From: Calditrichia bacterium | GTDB lineage: Bacteria; Calditrichota; Calditrichia; RBG-13-44-9; J042 | Direction of reading: 5' to 3' | Assembly: GCA_030430345.1 (NCBI GenBank) | Contig: JAUIFT010000200.1 | Location: 1-6,067, forward strand | DNA length: 6,067 nt | Part shown: positions 5,551 to 6,067 of the stretch, piece by piece | Layout: each line of letters starts with the position of its first letter | How positions within the stretch are numbered: the stretch's first letter is position 1 | Notes under the pieces: model-generated | What the model was told of the DNA's origin: nothing | What the model saw: the letters and a program-made list of their open reading frames with translations, nothing else | Database searches by the model: none | Program-made: the position numbers and the translations under genes

Positions 5551-6067
5551 ATGGCAACCCATGCTGGTGACTTAGTGAGTTTTTCCATCAGAAGTAATGG
5601 CAGTGAAATTCCCGATACTTATGAAGTTTTGGACATCACCGTTAAAGAGAAAGTTAATGCTATTCCGTATACAGTTATTACGCTTCTCGATGGGGATCCA
5701 TCCGGAGAAAATTTTCCAATCGCGAATCATTCAACTTTCGCGCCGGGCACTTCTATTCAGGTAGATGCCGGCTACGATGAAAGAAACAGTACGATATTTA
5801 AGGGCATTGTTACCAGAAATTCTATCGTCATAAATTCAAAAGCAGGCAGCATTTTAAAAGTCTCCTGTGCCGCAACCGCACTGCGCCTGGTCCGCTCCGT
5901 GCAAAATAGATCTTTTGCCAATAAAACCGATGCCGAAATTATTTCCCAGTTGTGCCATGATCAGGGCTTAAAAGTCCATATTCCGGCAACGAATTTAATC
6001 CATGAAAAAGTTTTCCAGAACAGAATCAGCGATTGGGATTTTATTCTGGAACGGGCAACTGAAAACG
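5551..6067 (+). CDS. vgrG: VgrG-like contractile-injection spike protein, N-terminal part (runs off window)
   Basis: ATG 5551 is preceded by AAGGA (5540-5544) at six bases. The frame stays open for 172 codons to the window edge, so only the N-terminus is seen. Its features match the first (gp27-like hub) domain of Bacteroidetes-type VgrG/Rhs-element Vgr proteins: LVSFSIRSNGSEIPDTYEV (9-26 region), VNAIPYTVITLLDGDP (35-50), FAPGTSIQVDAGY (63-75), the FKGIV strand (83-87), DAEIISQLCHDQGLKVHI (127-144) and DWDFILERA (161-169). VgrG trimers cap the Hcp tube of type VI secretion systems and carry effectors; related hubs occur in phage baseplates and extracellular contractile injection systems. There is no signal peptide, as expected. 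The gp5-like OB domain, beta-helix needle and any effector extension would lie beyond the window. Being first behind a terminator and promoter, it probably opens an operon. Which injection system it serves cannot be decided here. Confidence 0.87.
   Translation, partial: MATHAGDLVSFSIRSNGSEIPDTYEVLDITVKEKVNAIPYTVITLLDGDPSGENFPIANHSTFAPGTSIQVDAGYDERNSTIFKGIVTRNSIVINSKAGSILKVSCAATALRLVRSVQNRSFANKTDAEIISQLCHDQGLKVHIPATNLIHEKVFQNRISDWDFILERATEN

Overview
This 6,067-base window of moderate GC looks like the chromosome of a bacterium from the Fibrobacteres-Chlorobi-Bacteroidetes (FCB) side of the tree. KSB1, Calditrichota or Ignavibacteria-like lineages are the best guess. The main clue is a C-terminal sorting tail (residue pattern around AQNYPNPFNPSTTIRFSLP, ending KMVLLR) typical of exported proteins in those groups. 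The VgrG-like start and the GNVGIGT-type surface protein fit the same groups. Placement is by family resemblance only.

Left part (1-2246, + strand): the 3' portion of a large TPR-CHAT gene. TPR repeats are followed by a helical linker and a caspase-like CHAT peptidase domain. The frame breaks between the catalytic His (1823-1825, frame 2) and the catalytic Cys (1977-1979, frame 3). The gene is therefore split into 2-1951 and about 1911-2246. Removing one base near 1923-1936 would rejoin it.

Middle part (2243-3733, - strand): a regulatory pair transcribed towards the CHAT gene. An ECF-like sigma factor comes first. After 213 bases comes a single-pass membrane protein with a zinc-binding anti-sigma (ZAS-type) head and an outer beta-rich domain. 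The anti-sigma and CHAT genes converge and share a CTAG whose two strands carry both stop codons. A TPR-CHAT protease beside a sigma/anti-sigma pair suggests a protease-gated transcription switch. This is a hypothesis, reminiscent of the type III-E CRISPR TPR-CHAT/Csx30/sigma arrangement, although no CRISPR parts are seen here.

Right part (3734-6067, + strand): two exported proteins follow a divergent intergenic region. The first (3937-4719) has a signal peptide, two tail-fibre-like GxVGxGTTxP motifs and a fibre-tip-like C-terminal domain. The second (4806-5411) has a signal peptide, a short beta-rich region and a type-A/Por-like sorting tail. A strong intrinsic terminator (5436-5472) closes this unit. 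A sigma70-like promoter (5493-5521) then leads into the first 172 codons of a VgrG-like spike gene (5551 to window end). A type VI or other contractile injection locus probably continues to the right.

The longest non-coding stretches are 2936-3148, 3734-3936 and 5412-5550, all below 300 bases. No tRNA, rRNA, CRISPR array, transposase or insertion-sequence end was seen.
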